From the NCBI RefSeq assembly GCF_001015195.1, contig NZ_LDES01000065.1, positions 44,596 through 108,595 on the forward strand: a stretch of 64,000 nucleotides of DNA. The letters are read 5' to 3'. Shown here piece by piece: positions 8,840 to 18,121 of the stretch. Numbering within the stretch: the stretch's first letter is position 1; the number at the start of each line of letters is the position of its first letter. A program made the translations under genes and the position numbers. Origin of the DNA: Sphingomonas sp. Y57. GTDB taxonomy: Bacteria > Pseudomonadota > Alphaproteobacteria > Sphingomonadales > Sphingomonadaceae. The notes beneath the pieces were generated by a model, which ran no database searches, had not been told where the DNA came from, and saw nothing but the letters and a program-made list of their open reading frames with translations.

Positions 8840-9727
8840 ATGGCGGGCATCATCGACGGGAAGGCGATCGCGGAGACGATCCGGGCCGACGTAGCGGCCG
8901 GCGTCGCGGCGCTGACGGCGGCGGGCGGCGCCGTCCCGGGGCTGGCGGTGGTGCTGGTCGGCGACGACCCCGCCAGCCTGGTCTATGTCGGCCGCAAGAT
9001 CGCGCAGACGAGACAGGCGGGCATCCGGTCGTTCGAACATCGGCTGCCGGCGGAGACGGGCGAGGAGGAACTGCTCGGCCTGATCGAGCGGCTCAACCGC
9101 GATGACGAAGTCCACGGTATACTCGTCCAGCTTCCGCTGCCTCCTCAAATCCGGGCCGAGCGGGTGCTCGACGCGATCGACCCGATCAAGGACGTCGACG
9201 GCTTCCATCCCGTCAATGTAGGCCGGCTGTCGATCGGCACCGACGGGCTCGTGCCATGCACCCCGCTCGGCTGCATGCTGCTGCTGGAGACCGTGATTGA
9301 CGATTTCCGGGGGCTGAAGGCGGTCGTCATCGGCAAGTCGAACATCGTCGGCAAGCCGGTGGCGATGCTCCTGCTCGAACGCGAATGCACGGTGACGGTC
9401 ACGCATATCCTGACCCGCAACCTGCCCGATATCGTTCGCACCGCCGACATCGTCGTGGTCGCGGCCGGCAGTCCGGGGCTCGTGCGTGGCGAGTGGGTCA
9501 AGCCCGGCGCGGTGGTGATCGACGTGGGGATCAATCGTGTCGGCGAGCCGGGCAAGGGCGGCCGGCTGGTCGGTGACGCCGCCTTCGAGGAGCTGGGCCA
9601 TGCGAGGGCGATCACGCCGGTTCCGGGTGGGGTAGGCCCGATGACGGTCGCATGCTTGCTGCGCAACACTCTGCTCGCGGCGCGCAAGCAGCAGGGGGCG
9701 GACGCTTCGCCTAAAAAAGGCGCCTGA
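8840..9727 (+). CDS. folD: Bifunctional methylene-THF dehydrogenase / methenyl-THF cyclohydrolase
   Basis: 295 residues from ATG 8840, two bases after the purU stop. Family motifs are present in order: [14 protein letters not shown] with the catalytic lysine (about residue 54), [10 protein letters not shown], the dinucleotide-binding [15 protein letters not shown] and [18 protein letters not shown] near the end. It converts 5,10-methylene-THF, the product of the sarcosine oxidase, to 10-formyl-THF, which PurU then hydrolyses. The gene order sox-purU-folD therefore encodes a full one-carbon drain. Confidence 0.95.
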   Translation: MAGIIDGKAIAETIRADVAAGVAALTAAGGAVPGLAVVLVGDDPASLVYVGRKIAQTRQAGIRSFEHRLPAETGEEELLGLIERLNRDDEVHGILVQLPLPPQIRAERVLDAIDPIKDVDGFHPVNVGRLSIGTDGLVPCTPLGCMLLLETVIDDFRGLKAVVIGKSNIVGKPVAMLLLERECTVTVTHILTRNLPDIVRTADIVVVAAGSPGLVRGEWVKPGAVVIDVGINRVGEPGKGGRLVGDAAFEELGHARAITPVPGGVGPMTVACLLRNTLLAARKQQGADASPKKGA

Positions 9728-9831
9728 ACGCCTCTGGCTCCCCGTTCACATCGGATTATGCCTCACCCGGAACAGGCCTGCAGCAGAGCAGGATGAATAT
9801 CGGTTCCCGTGGGAGGTTGGACGTTCGGGTG

Positions 9832-12225
9832 ATGCAGCAGCAGGCGCGGGTAGTGATCATAGGTGGCGGCGTGATCGGCTGCAGCATCCTCTACCATCTC
9901 ACCAAGCAGGGATGGACCGACGTGGTGCTTCTCGAACGCAAGGAATTGACGGCGGGGTCGACATGGCATGCGGCCGGCGGGTTCCACACGATCAACGGCA
10001 ACGCCAACGTCGCCAGGCTCCAGGCCTATACCTGCGGCATCTACCGGGAGATCCAGGAACTCTCGGGGCAGGACGTCGGCGCTCATTATGTCGGCGGGTT
10101 GCTGGTCGCGGCGACCGAGCAGCGCTGGGAATTCCTGAGGGCCGAACATGCCCGCCACCATGTGCTGGGGATCGAGTCCGAACTGCTCGGACCGGCGGAG
10201 ATCGCGAAGCTCGTCCCGATCATGGAGATGAAGGACGTGATCGGCGCGATCTACGATCCGCTCGAAGGCTATCTCGATCCTTCGGGCGCGACCTATGCCT
10301 ATGCGGGTGCGGCGCGGGCGGCGGGCGCGACGATCCACCGCCACACGATGGTCGAGGGGCTGGCGCGCCGGCCGACCGGCGAATGGGAGGTGCGGACCGA
10401 CAAGGGGACGATCGTCGCCGAGCATGTCGTCAACGCCGCCGGCCTGTGGGCACGCGAGGTCGGCCGCATGGCCGGGGTCGATCTGCCGCTGGTGCCGATG
10501 GAGCATCATTACCTGATCACCGACGACCTGCCCGAGCTGAAGGGCAGGCCGGAGATGCCCTCGGTCGCCGATCTCGACGGCGGGCTCTACCTGCGGCAGG
10601 AACATGACGGCATGCTGCTCGGCGTCTACGAGCGCGACGCGGTGCCGTGGGCGGTTGCGGGGACGCGGTGGGACTATGCCGAGAACGAACTGCTAATCCC
10701 CGACCTCGACCGGCTCGGCGAGGATCTGACGCGCGGGTTCGAGCGCTATCCCGCGATCGCCAACGCCGGGATCAAGCGCATCGTCAACGGACCCTTCACC
10801 TTCTCGCCTGACGGCAACCCGCTGGTCGGACCGATCGCCGGCCTTCCCAACTATTGGGTCGCCTGCGGCATCATGGCTGGCTTCGTCCAGGGTGGCGGCA
10901 TCGGCCGTTCGCTGGCCGAATGGATGATCGATGGGCAACCCTCGATCGACGTCCACGGCATGGACATCGCCCGCTTCGACCCCAGGCTGCCCGAGCCCGT
11001 GACGATCGCCCGCGCGCGGGAGTTCTACGGGCGCCGCTTCGACATCCCCTATCCCAACGAGATCTGGCCGGTCGGCCGCCCGCTCAAGACCTCGCCGCTC
11101 TATGCGGTGCACGAGGCGAAGGGCGCGGTGTTCATGAGCAGCTTCGGCTTCGAAGCGCCGGCCTATTTCGCTCCGCCGGGCACGTCGTTCGAGGAGGCGC
11201 CGACCTTCCGCCGGTCGAACGCCTTCGCGATCATCGGCGAGGAATGCCGCGCGGTCCGGTCCGGGGTGGGCGTGGTCGAGATGTCGGCGGTGTCGAAGTT
11301 CCAGGTCGAAGGGCCGGCGGCAGAGGCCTTCCTCCGCACGGTGATCGCGTCACCGCTGCCGGCGGTCGGCCGCACCCTCCCGGCACTGCTGCTGTCGAAG
11401 GTCGGCCGGATCATCGGTGACCTCAACGTCAGCCGGCTCGCCAGTGATCGCTATCTGCTGACCGCGCCGACCTTCATGCAGGCGATCTACATGCGCTGGT
11501 TCGAGGAGCATGCGCGTGGCCTTGACGTCACGCTGCGCAACATTACCGACGAACTGGGCGGGCTGTTCGTCGCGGGTCCGCGTGCCGCCGCGCTGATCGA
11601 CGCGCTGAGCGCCCGTCATCGCATCGGCAGCACCTTGGCAGCCGGCGAACTGGCCGATGCGGCGATCGGCTATGCGTCTTGCCATGTCCTCGCTTCCGAC
11701 CGGATCGGCGAAGCGGGCTTCGAGCTCTACACGCCCACCGTCCACCTCTATCCGCTCTATCGCCAGATCATGGCGGCGGGCGCGGAACTGGGCGTGCGCG
11801 ACATCGGCATTCGCGCGTTCAGCACGCTCGTCATGGAGCATGCGCCGGGCACGACGCTGCGCGAGATGTCGCAGGACCACACGGTCGCCGAGTGCGGCTA
11901 TGGCGACCTGCTCGACCGGACCCGCGCCGATTATGTCGGCTGCGCGGCGGCGCTCGCCTCGCTCGAGAGCGAGCCCGAATATCGGCTGGTCGCGCTACGC
12001 GTCGACACGGCCGACGCCGATCCGGCGGGTGAGGAGCCGGTGTGGGTGGGCGACGCCTATGTCGGCGCGACCAGCTCGGGCTATTACGGCCATACGGTGG
12101 GCTATGCGATGGCAATGGCCTTCCTCGACGCAGCCGGCCGCGCCGAGGGGGCGGCGCTGGAAGTGTCGGTGCTGGGCGAGCGGCGGCCGGCAAAGATCGT
12201 ATCGCTGCCCTTTCCGAAGGGGTGA
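9832..12225 (+). CDS. Dimethylglycine/sarcosine dehydrogenase-like flavoprotein
   Basis: 797 residues from ATG 9832, chosen because the Rossmann motif VVIIGGGVIG then begins at residue 7; an upstream in-frame ATG at 9793 is possible. An N-terminal DAO-type FAD domain (1-390) includes LTAGSTWHAAGG; the histidine (H46) is at the position that carries covalent FAD in dimethylglycine dehydrogenase. The C-terminal half is a folate-binding GcvT module. It most likely demethylates dimethylglycine to sarcosine with methylene-THF formed. It lies 104 bp after folD on the same strand, so probably in the operon. A different N-methyl amino acid as substrate cannot be excluded. Confidence 0.82.
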   Translation: MQQQARVVIIGGGVIGCSILYHLTKQGWTDVVLLERKELTAGSTWHAAGGFHTINGNANVARLQAYTCGIYREIQELSGQDVGAHYVGGLLVAATEQRWEFLRAEHARHHVLGIESELLGPAEIAKLVPIMEMKDVIGAIYDPLEGYLDPSGATYAYAGAARAAGATIHRHTMVEGLARRPTGEWEVRTDKGTIVAEHVVNAAGLWAREVGRMAGVDLPLVPMEHHYLITDDLPELKGRPEMPSVADLDGGLYLRQEHDGMLLGVYERDAVPWAVAGTRWDYAENELLIPDLDRLGEDLTRGFERYPAIANAGIKRIVNGPFTFSPDGNPLVGPIAGLPNYWVACGIMAGFVQGGGIGRSLAEWMIDGQPSIDVHGMDIARFDPRLPEPVTIARAREFYGRRFDIPYPNEIWPVGRPLKTSPLYAVHEAKGAVFMSSFGFEAPAYFAPPGTSFEEAPTFRRSNAFAIIGEECRAVRSGVGVVEMSAVSKFQVEGPAAEAFLRTVIASPLPAVGRTLPALLLSKVGRIIGDLNVSRLASDRYLLTAPTFMQAIYMRWFEEHARGLDVTLRNITDELGGLFVAGPRAAALIDALSARHRIGSTLAAGELADAAIGYASCHVLASDRIGEAGFELYTPTVHLYPLYRQIMAAGAELGVRDIGIRAFSTLVMEHAPGTTLREMSQDHTVAECGYGDLLDRTRADYVGCAAALASLESEPEYRLVALRVDTADADPAGEEPVWVGDAYVGATSSGYYGHTVGYAMAMAFLDAAGRAEGAALEVSVLGERRPAKIVSLPFPKG

Positions 12226-12270
12226 GGCATCGGCTGGCGGCCCATGCCGCCGGGACAGGGGGAGGTCATC

Positions 12271-14106
12271 ATGCGTCGTCGATCCTGGGCTACGGCTCTG
12301 GCACTGGTCGCCCTGCTGTCGGGTACGGCTCCCGCAGCGGCGGCTTGGCAGGCGCCGGTCGACCTGCTCGATCTGATGAAGGTGCGGGACGTCGCGACCG
12401 TGCAGCGCGGCGTGCCCGTCGGTCTGCGCGACGGCACGCGGTTGTTCGCCACCCTCGTCATCCCGAACCGCCCCGCCGGCGAGCGGCTGCCGACGATCCT
12501 GATCCAGTCGCCCTATGATCCGTCCTGGGAGCTGGGTGGTGCTACCGTTTCCCGCCTCGTCCGCGCCGGCTATGCGATCGTCGTCGTCAATGTGCGCGGC
12601 ACCCAATGGTCGGAGGGCGAATATCGCTGGATGAAGGGTGCCGCCGACGACGGCGAGGACAGCGTCAGGTGGGTGACGTCCCAGCCCTGGTCGAACGGCA
12701 AGGTGGGCGCCTATGGCTGCTCCTCGAGCGGGGAAGTGCAGTTCGCCCTCGCCAAGCGCAACCCGCCCGGCCTGAAGGCGATGGTGGCGATGGCGGCGGC
12801 TACCGGGGTCGGGGTCATCCCCGGCTATGCCGACCAGGGTATCTTCTACACGGGCGGAGTGCCGTCATTCGATTGGGCCTATTGGTATCGTACCCAGGGG
12901 CATCGCCATCACCCAAAGCTGCCGCCGGGCATTTCGCAGCAGGAGCGTGAGGCGCTGATCGCCACTTATTCGGCGAAGGCCGTCGCCCCCGAAGGCTGGG
13001 ACTGGGCGAAGCATCTGCCGAGCGGCGACGTGCTCAAGGGCACCGGGTCACCCGACTCCGAGTTCAATCACATGATCACGATGAAGCCGAACGATCCGCG
13101 ATGGCGTGACTATGACTTCCTCAACACCGGCGACAATACGCGCGTGCCGATGCTGCACGTCGACAGCTGGTATGACACGATCGAGATCTATCCCACCGCC
13201 AGGGCCTTCGAATATCTCTCCCGTAATTCGCCGCACCAATATTTGATCGTCGGCGGGACCGCGCATTGCTCGATGGGTACCGAGACCGAAAGGACGATGG
13301 TGGGCGAACGGGCCATCGGTGATGCACGCTTCGATTACGAGGGGCAGGTCGTGCGCTGGTTCGACCATTGGCTGAAGGACGGCAAGGGCGAGCCGGCGAT
13401 GCCTCGCGTCCAATATTATCCACTCGCATCGAACCGCTGGATCAGCGACACGGCCTGGCCTCCGCGCTCGACGCCGCGCCGCCTGTTCCTCGACAGCGCA
13501 GGCGACGCGAACGGCCTGGCCGGCGGCGGCAAGCTGGTCGACCGACCGGGCCGGGGAGCACCCGACCGGTTCGAGACCGATCCGACGAACCCTGTTCCGA
13601 CCCATGGCGGAGGTTGCTGCGATCGCAACGTCTCGCGTGACCAGAGCGCGATCGAACGGCGCGACGACCTGCTCGTCTATACCACGGCACCGTTCGGCAA
13701 GACCCTGAAGATAGCGGGTTATATCAAGGCCACGCTCTATATCGCGACCTCGACGCCCGATGCCGACGTCGCGATCAAGCTGGTCGACGTCTATCCCGAC
13801 GGCAAGGCGTACAACATCTATGATACGATCCAGCGGCTCCGCTATCGCGACGGGATCGACCGCGAGGCGCCGATGGAGCCCGGCCGCATCTACAGGGTCG
13901 ATTTGAATCAGATCGTCACGGCGTCGCATTTTGCGCCCGGCCATCGCCTCCGCATTGAGATCGCGGGAGCCAATTTCCCGCAATATGAGCGGAACATGCA
14001 TCGGGGCGGCGCGAACCACGAGCAGAGCCAGCCGGTAACCGCGCGCACCACCCTCTATCACGACAAGGATCGCGCCTCGTTCATCGAGCTGCCGGTGGTG
14101 CCCTGA
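12271..14106 (+). CDS. Exported CocE/NonD-family hydrolase (X-Pro dipeptidyl-peptidase S15 type)
   Basis: 611 residues from ATG 12271, which has GGGGGAGG 7 bp upstream and opens a Sec signal peptide (RRRSWATALALVALLSG, cleavage near residue 25). The alpha/beta-hydrolase domain has GCSSSGE, with S151 as likely nucleophile; DSWYDTIEI and GGTAHCSMGTE supply candidate Asp and His. A C-terminal jelly-roll domain (ADVAIKLVDVYPDG region) completes the CocE/PepX layout. Members hydrolyse esters, acyl bonds or X-Pro peptides; the substrate is not readable. It lies 45 bp after the dimethylglycine dehydrogenase-like gene and may share its operon, suggesting it frees an N-methylated compound in the periplasm. 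Confidence 0.8.
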   Translation: MRRRSWATALALVALLSGTAPAAAAWQAPVDLLDLMKVRDVATVQRGVPVGLRDGTRLFATLVIPNRPAGERLPTILIQSPYDPSWELGGATVSRLVRAGYAIVVVNVRGTQWSEGEYRWMKGAADDGEDSVRWVTSQPWSNGKVGAYGCSSSGEVQFALAKRNPPGLKAMVAMAAATGVGVIPGYADQGIFYTGGVPSFDWAYWYRTQGHRHHPKLPPGISQQEREALIATYSAKAVAPEGWDWAKHLPSGDVLKGTGSPDSEFNHMITMKPNDPRWRDYDFLNTGDNTRVPMLHVDSWYDTIEIYPTARAFEYLSRNSPHQYLIVGGTAHCSMGTETERTMVGERAIGDARFDYEGQVVRWFDHWLKDGKGEPAMPRVQYYPLASNRWISDTAWPPRSTPRRLFLDSAGDANGLAGGGKLVDRPGRGAPDRFETDPTNPVPTHGGGCCDRNVSRDQSAIERRDDLLVYTTAPFGKTLKIAGYIKATLYIATSTPDADVAIKLVDVYPDGKAYNIYDTIQRLRYRDGIDREAPMEPGRIYRVDLNQIVTASHFAPGHRLRIEIAGANFPQYERNMHRGGANHEQSQPVTARTTLYHDKDRASFIELPVVP

Positions 14107-14154
14107 TTTCGAGGGAGGGAAGGTTCGGCGGTTTCCCGGATCGTTTCAGAGATC

Positions 14155-14223
14155 CCGTTCGTCCCGAGCGAAGTCGAGGGACGTTCGCTCTCGGAACGTC
14201 GCGACTTCGCTCGACACGAACGG
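14155..14223. repeat. 69-bp imperfect palindrome, REP-like, between convergent genes
   Basis: Two 22-bp outer arms (14155-14176 and 14202-14223) match at 20 of 22 positions as an inverted repeat. An inner pair ACGTTC/GAACGT (14181-14186, 14194-14199) extends the hairpin. The core word GAGCGAAGTCGA is familiar from dispersed repeats of sphingomonad genomes. It lies between two convergent CocE genes and could also act as a bidirectional terminator, although no T-run follows. Confidence 0.65.
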
Positions 14224-14242
14224 TTCAATATTGAGGCTGTCG

Positions 14243-16357
14243 CTAGGAAAACCGGCGCTCGATCCGGTTCTCCTGGGTCTTCTCGAAAACGATCTTGTCG
14301 CGTTCGAAGGCCTGTATCGTTTCGGTGACAAGGAACTCGCGCTTGGTCATCCGCAGTTCGGTGGTCGCGAGCGTGCGGAAGTCCCAGTCGGGCCGCGTCG
14401 ATCCCCAGCCCACCGCCACACGCCACACCGAACTGGTCGGGTCGTCGTCGACGACGCTCAGTTCCAGCCGAGTTTGGCCGGTGCGGTCGGTGGCGGTGTC
14501 GGCGATCGTGAAGCGTGAGGAGGGACCACTGCGGATCACGGTCACCTTGCCCGAGGCGTCGGGCCCGATTTGCTCGATCGTCTCGCCCTCGGTCGGCCTC
14601 AGGACGATTTTCGCCGACTGCTGGCGGTCCCGCAGCAGCGGCGGCAGGTTGCCGACACTTTCACCGGCGCGATAGGGGCGGACCGGGAGCTCGAGCTGCG
14701 ACGCGCCGGCGGTGACGGTCAGCGTCACCGGCTCCGGCGAGGGTACCAGCATCGGCCACAGCGCTTCGGAGATGGCGACGCGGATGCGGCTGCCTTTCTT
14801 GAAGCGGTGCGCGCCATAAGCGAAGGGCAGTGTGACGTCGTAAGCCCTGCCGGGTTCGAGCAGGCTCGGATCGCTATGGCTCTCGCGATGGGTGAGGTTG
14901 AGCACCCCATAGGTCACGGACCAGCTCTTGCCGTCGGCCAGCACTTCGTTGACCCGCACCACGACCTTGGCAACGGGGCGATCGGCGGAGATGCGCAGCT
15001 TCGCCTTGCCGATGCCGAGCATCTCGATGTCCTCGGCGAGCGGAGCGCTGTCGAATACCAGCGCCAGGCTGTCGTCGTGCGACTGTTCGCCGGGCAGGTC
15101 GAGACCCATGTTGAAAGGCAGCCATTCGCGCTTGGCGGTGCCCAGCGTCTGATGGGGAACGATCGTTCGCTGCGTCTCGGTGCCTGGCCGCGCCTCGAGC
15201 CCGGTCGCATTGAGGTGCCAGACCCGATCGCGGATCCCGGACGAGGGCCATTGCGCCTCGGCTACCCAATGGCCCGGCGTATCGGCCGGCCAGACCTCGC
15301 TGGGCGTGCGTTCGTTGATATAGGCACGCAGCATCGGCTCGCTCATGATGCCGGTGTCGACGCCGTGCAGCCAATGCGCCCACCAGCGCACCTCCTCCAC
15401 CACCCAGTCGAGGCCGGGGCCGGGGTAACCATTTTCGGGAAACTGGTGGCCCCAGGAACCGATCAGGCCCTTGCGCGGCGCGCTCAGCCCCTCGAGCAGG
15501 CGGGGAATGGCCGCCGAATAGGAGTCGACCTGGCCGCCGACGGCATAGACCGCGCATTTGATCGCGCCATAATCCTGTTCGACCGAGCCATGCTTCCAAT
15601 AGGCGTCGTAGGTCGGATGGTCGATCCATCGGGCGTGGATCGCCGGCAGGTTGCGGAGCCGCTCCATCCACATGTCGCGCCAGCGGTCCCCGACGATCTG
15701 CGGATCGGGCGCGTCGACCAGCACATTGCGGAACATCGTCCCCCAATGGAAGCAGGTGAGGCCGAGGACGCCGCCGATATAATGGGCGTCGTCCGTATAG
15801 CGGTTGTCGGTAGAACAGGCGGTGACGATCGCCTTGAGCGCGGGGGGATTGAGCGCAGCGACCTGCAGGCTGTTGAAACCGCCCCAACTGATCCCTCTCA
15901 TGCCGACCGAGCCGTTGCACCAGGGCTGTCGTGCGAGGAAGGCGATCGCATCGACGATATCCTGTTGCTCCTGCGCCAGATATTCGTCCTGGAGAAGCCC
16001 CTCCGACTCCCCCGAGCCACGCAGGTCGAGGCGCGCATAGGCGAAGCCATAAGGGCAGAACTGGTCGGCCCAGGCATTGTCGCGGCCGCGCGTCCCGTCG
16101 CGCTTGGAATAGGGCAGGGCTTCCAGCACCACCCCGACGGGGACCTTGTCCGCGCCCTTTGGTACCCACAGGCGGCAGGCGAGCCGGGTGCCGTCGCGCA
16201 CCGTGACCCAGATATTCTCGGTCATTTCGACCGGGCGCTTCGCGGGCAGCGGCCAGGCCGCTTCGGCCGTCCAGGGCAGCAGGCTGCCGAGCGTCACCGC
16301 CGAGGCGGCCTGGAGCAGCGTGCGGCGTGTCGGTTGATCGCGGTTGGTCTCGGCCAT
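14243..16357 (-). CDS. Tat-exported CocE/NonD-family hydrolase (second copy)
   Basis: 704 residues. The N-terminus TRRTLLQAASAVTLGSLL is a twin-arginine signal, so the enzyme is exported folded. The nucleophile is S157 in GISWGGFNS; DLRGSGESEG (about 111-120) and SWGHQFPENG (about 312) are the oxyanion-region and catalytic-His segments. The C-terminal jelly-roll region is present. It belongs to the same broad family as the hydrolase at 12.3 kb but is only distantly alike, with a different export route. It is the last gene of an araC - unknown - MFS - hydrolase run on this strand, 85 bp after the MFS gene. Confidence 0.82.
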   Translation of the reverse strand: MAETNRDQPTRRTLLQAASAVTLGSLLPWTAEAAWPLPAKRPVEMTENIWVTVRDGTRLACRLWVPKGADKVPVGVVLEALPYSKRDGTRGRDNAWADQFCPYGFAYARLDLRGSGESEGLLQDEYLAQEQQDIVDAIAFLARQPWCNGSVGMRGISWGGFNSLQVAALNPPALKAIVTACSTDNRYTDDAHYIGGVLGLTCFHWGTMFRNVLVDAPDPQIVGDRWRDMWMERLRNLPAIHARWIDHPTYDAYWKHGSVEQDYGAIKCAVYAVGGQVDSYSAAIPRLLEGLSAPRKGLIGSWGHQFPENGYPGPGLDWVVEEVRWWAHWLHGVDTGIMSEPMLRAYINERTPSEVWPADTPGHWVAEAQWPSSGIRDRVWHLNATGLEARPGTETQRTIVPHQTLGTAKREWLPFNMGLDLPGEQSHDDSLALVFDSAPLAEDIEMLGIGKAKLRISADRPVAKVVVRVNEVLADGKSWSVTYGVLNLTHRESHSDPSLLEPGRAYDVTLPFAYGAHRFKKGSRIRVAISEALWPMLVPSPEPVTLTVTAGASQLELPVRPYRAGESVGNLPPLLRDRQQSAKIVLRPTEGETIEQIGPDASGKVTVIRSGPSSRFTIADTATDRTGQTRLELSVVDDDPTSSVWRVAVGWGSTRPDWDFRTLATTELRMTKREFLVTETIQAFERDKIVFEKTQENRIERRFS

Positions 16358-16442
16358 CGGTCGTCCCCTCTTATCCCTGCCGGGATGCTATCAGTCAGGA
16401 CGCCGATGGGTAGTCAGTCGATCGGTCAGGACTTTCATGCAA

Positions 16443-17606
16443 TCAGTCGGCGGCGGCCCGCTGCCGCAGCGTGCGTGCGACGATCGGCATGCAGAAGGGA
16501 ATGGCAGCGACGCAACCCGCGAAGCCGAGCAGACCCAGCATGCCGAACGAGGCGTGATCGACGATCAGCCCGCCGATCGGAGCGCCCACCGCGAAGGCCA
16601 GCCGTTCGCAACCGCCGCCGAGCGTACCCAGCCGGCCCTCCGCGTCGAACATCGCGGCGGTGCCCAGGAACAGCGCATATTGGTACATGTAGAACATCCA
16701 GTAGGCGAGCACGCCCAGGGCGAAGCTGATCGTTCCGTTGGCATAGCCCATCAGTGCGCAGGATAGTGCCGTTCCCACCAGGCCGACGATCATGGCCGGC
16801 ACGCGCGGCACCCGGCCGCCGATCAGCGCCGCAACGATACTACCCAGCACTCCGCACGCGGTGCTGGCCGACAGGATGGTGGCGATCATCTCGGGCTGGA
16901 TGGCGAGACCGGTGCCGATCCGCTCGGCGAAGCTCCACAGCGCCCCGCTGCCCAGCGAATAGCTGGCCCACATCACCAGCAGGGCGATGGTGGCAGGCTG
17001 GGACAGGACGCGGGCCGGGGGCGGCGCCAGCAGGGCAGGCCGCGAGCGGAACCGCAGCATCGCGGGCGACATGATCAGGATCAGCGCCGCGATCGCCGGG
17101 AAGGCCCCCATCGCGCCGAGCCGCGCGCTGGCGAGCGGAATGATCATCATCATCACGACGATGAAGAGGATCGCCCCGGCATTGCCGAGTGCGTAGACCC
17201 GATCCGGATTGCGCGCTGTCGAAGCGCCGGTGATTGCCGCCGCGAACACCAGGCCATAGCCGATGCCGGCCAGCGTGGCGCAGGCGAGCAGCGGCGGCAG
17301 CGTCGCGGGGATCAGGAACATGACGCCGTGTGCGACTGCCGCCAGCACCGCGCCGGTGAGCGAGATGGTGACGGAGGAGAAGCGGTGGACGACCGGCGAG
17401 AGCAGGATCATCGAGATCGCCAGCGCGCCGATTTCGAACAGGCCGAACACGCCGGCCAGGCTGGCGCTGAGCCCGCGCCCGTCCATGAGCGCACCGATCT
17501 GGAAGGGCATGGTCGAGGTGCCGAGATGGGCGATGCCGCTCGCCACCCCGACGGCAAGGATGAGCGCAATACTATCGGACGTTCGGGCAGCGGAAGCAGA
17601 GGTCAT
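16443..17606 (-). CDS. MFS transporter
   Basis: 387 residues from ATG 17606; upstream in-frame sequence lacks membrane character and is rejected. About twelve hydrophobic segments run the whole length, with short basic loops and a GLSASLAGVFGLFEIGAL first transmembrane pair. No family-specific motif tells the substrate. It is 31 bp downstream of the small unknown gene and upstream of the second CocE hydrolase. The likely job is uptake of a product released by that hydrolase; an efflux role is possible. Confidence 0.8.
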   Translation of the reverse strand: MTSASAARTSDSIALILAVGVASGIAHLGTSTMPFQIGALMDGRGLSASLAGVFGLFEIGALAISMILLSPVVHRFSSVTISLTGAVLAAVAHGVMFLIPATLPPLLACATLAGIGYGLVFAAAITGASTARNPDRVYALGNAGAILFIVVMMMIIPLASARLGAMGAFPAIAALILIMSPAMLRFRSRPALLAPPPARVLSQPATIALLVMWASYSLGSGALWSFAERIGTGLAIQPEMIATILSASTACGVLGSIVAALIGGRVPRVPAMIVGLVGTALSCALMGYANGTISFALGVLAYWMFYMYQYALFLGTAAMFDAEGRLGTLGGGCERLAFAVGAPIGGLIVDHASFGMLGLLGFAGCVAAIPFCMPIVARTLRQRAAAD

Positions 17607-17637
17607 GGCGGTGCTTTCGAAGGACGGTGGGCCCGGA

Positions 17638-18120
17638 TCAGGACCGGGCGGAAAGGTGACGCTCCGCTGCGGCGATCGCGCAGCGGAGCGGTTCGTTCGG
17701 ATCGCCGTTGCCGGCGAGCGCGGCCTGGCCGAACTCCCTGAGGGAGATCTCGTGCCCGACGAGCAGGTGCAGCGCCGGGCGGTCGGCGGCGGGGGCCACG
17801 TCGCGCAGCCGGGAAAAGGCGTCGATATGGATGTCCAGGCCTTGCGCGGCGTGCGCGAGCAGGGCCGCCCAGGTCGCAAGGCGTGCCGCCTGCGCCTCGC
17901 CGCGCCGTTCGGCGTGGTCGATCGCGTCCAGGCCCGGCCGATCGCCGAGCAGCGGTGCGACGACCTGCGCCGTCATCGTCTCCAATCGCTCGATCAGCGC
18001 ACAGCTTTCGCGTTCGGCAGCCGTGCGGTCGCCGGCCGCGAAGGCACGCGCGAAGGCAGCACCGGCTATCTCGCCGAGATAGGCCTCCCGCAGCCCATCG
18101 AGATAGTCCCCCCGGCCCAC
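17638..18120 (-). CDS. Small helical protein of unknown function
   Basis: 160 residues, GTG start at 18120, one base after the araC stop; no good ribosome binding site is visible, so translation may be coupled. The predicted helices carry spaced Glu and His residues (EAYLGEIAGAAF, HIDAF, HLLVGHEISLREF), a pattern that recalls ferritin-like four-helix proteins, but I cannot assign a family. Its place between a regulator and an MFS transporter suggests a function in the same pathway, perhaps an oxidase or a ligand-binding helper. Confidence 0.65.
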   Translation of the reverse strand: MGRGDYLDGLREAYLGEIAGAAFARAFAAGDRTAAERESCALIERLETMTAQVVAPLLGDRPGLDAIDHAERRGEAQAARLATWAALLAHAAQGLDIHIDAFSRLRDVAPAADRPALHLLVGHEISLREFGQAALAGNGDPNEPLRCAIAAAERHLSARS

Positions 18121-18121
18121 C

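Noticed and set aside
14570..16729. 719-codon open frame on the plus strand
   Set aside because: Antisense of the Tat-exported CocE gene, which has clear catalytic motifs.
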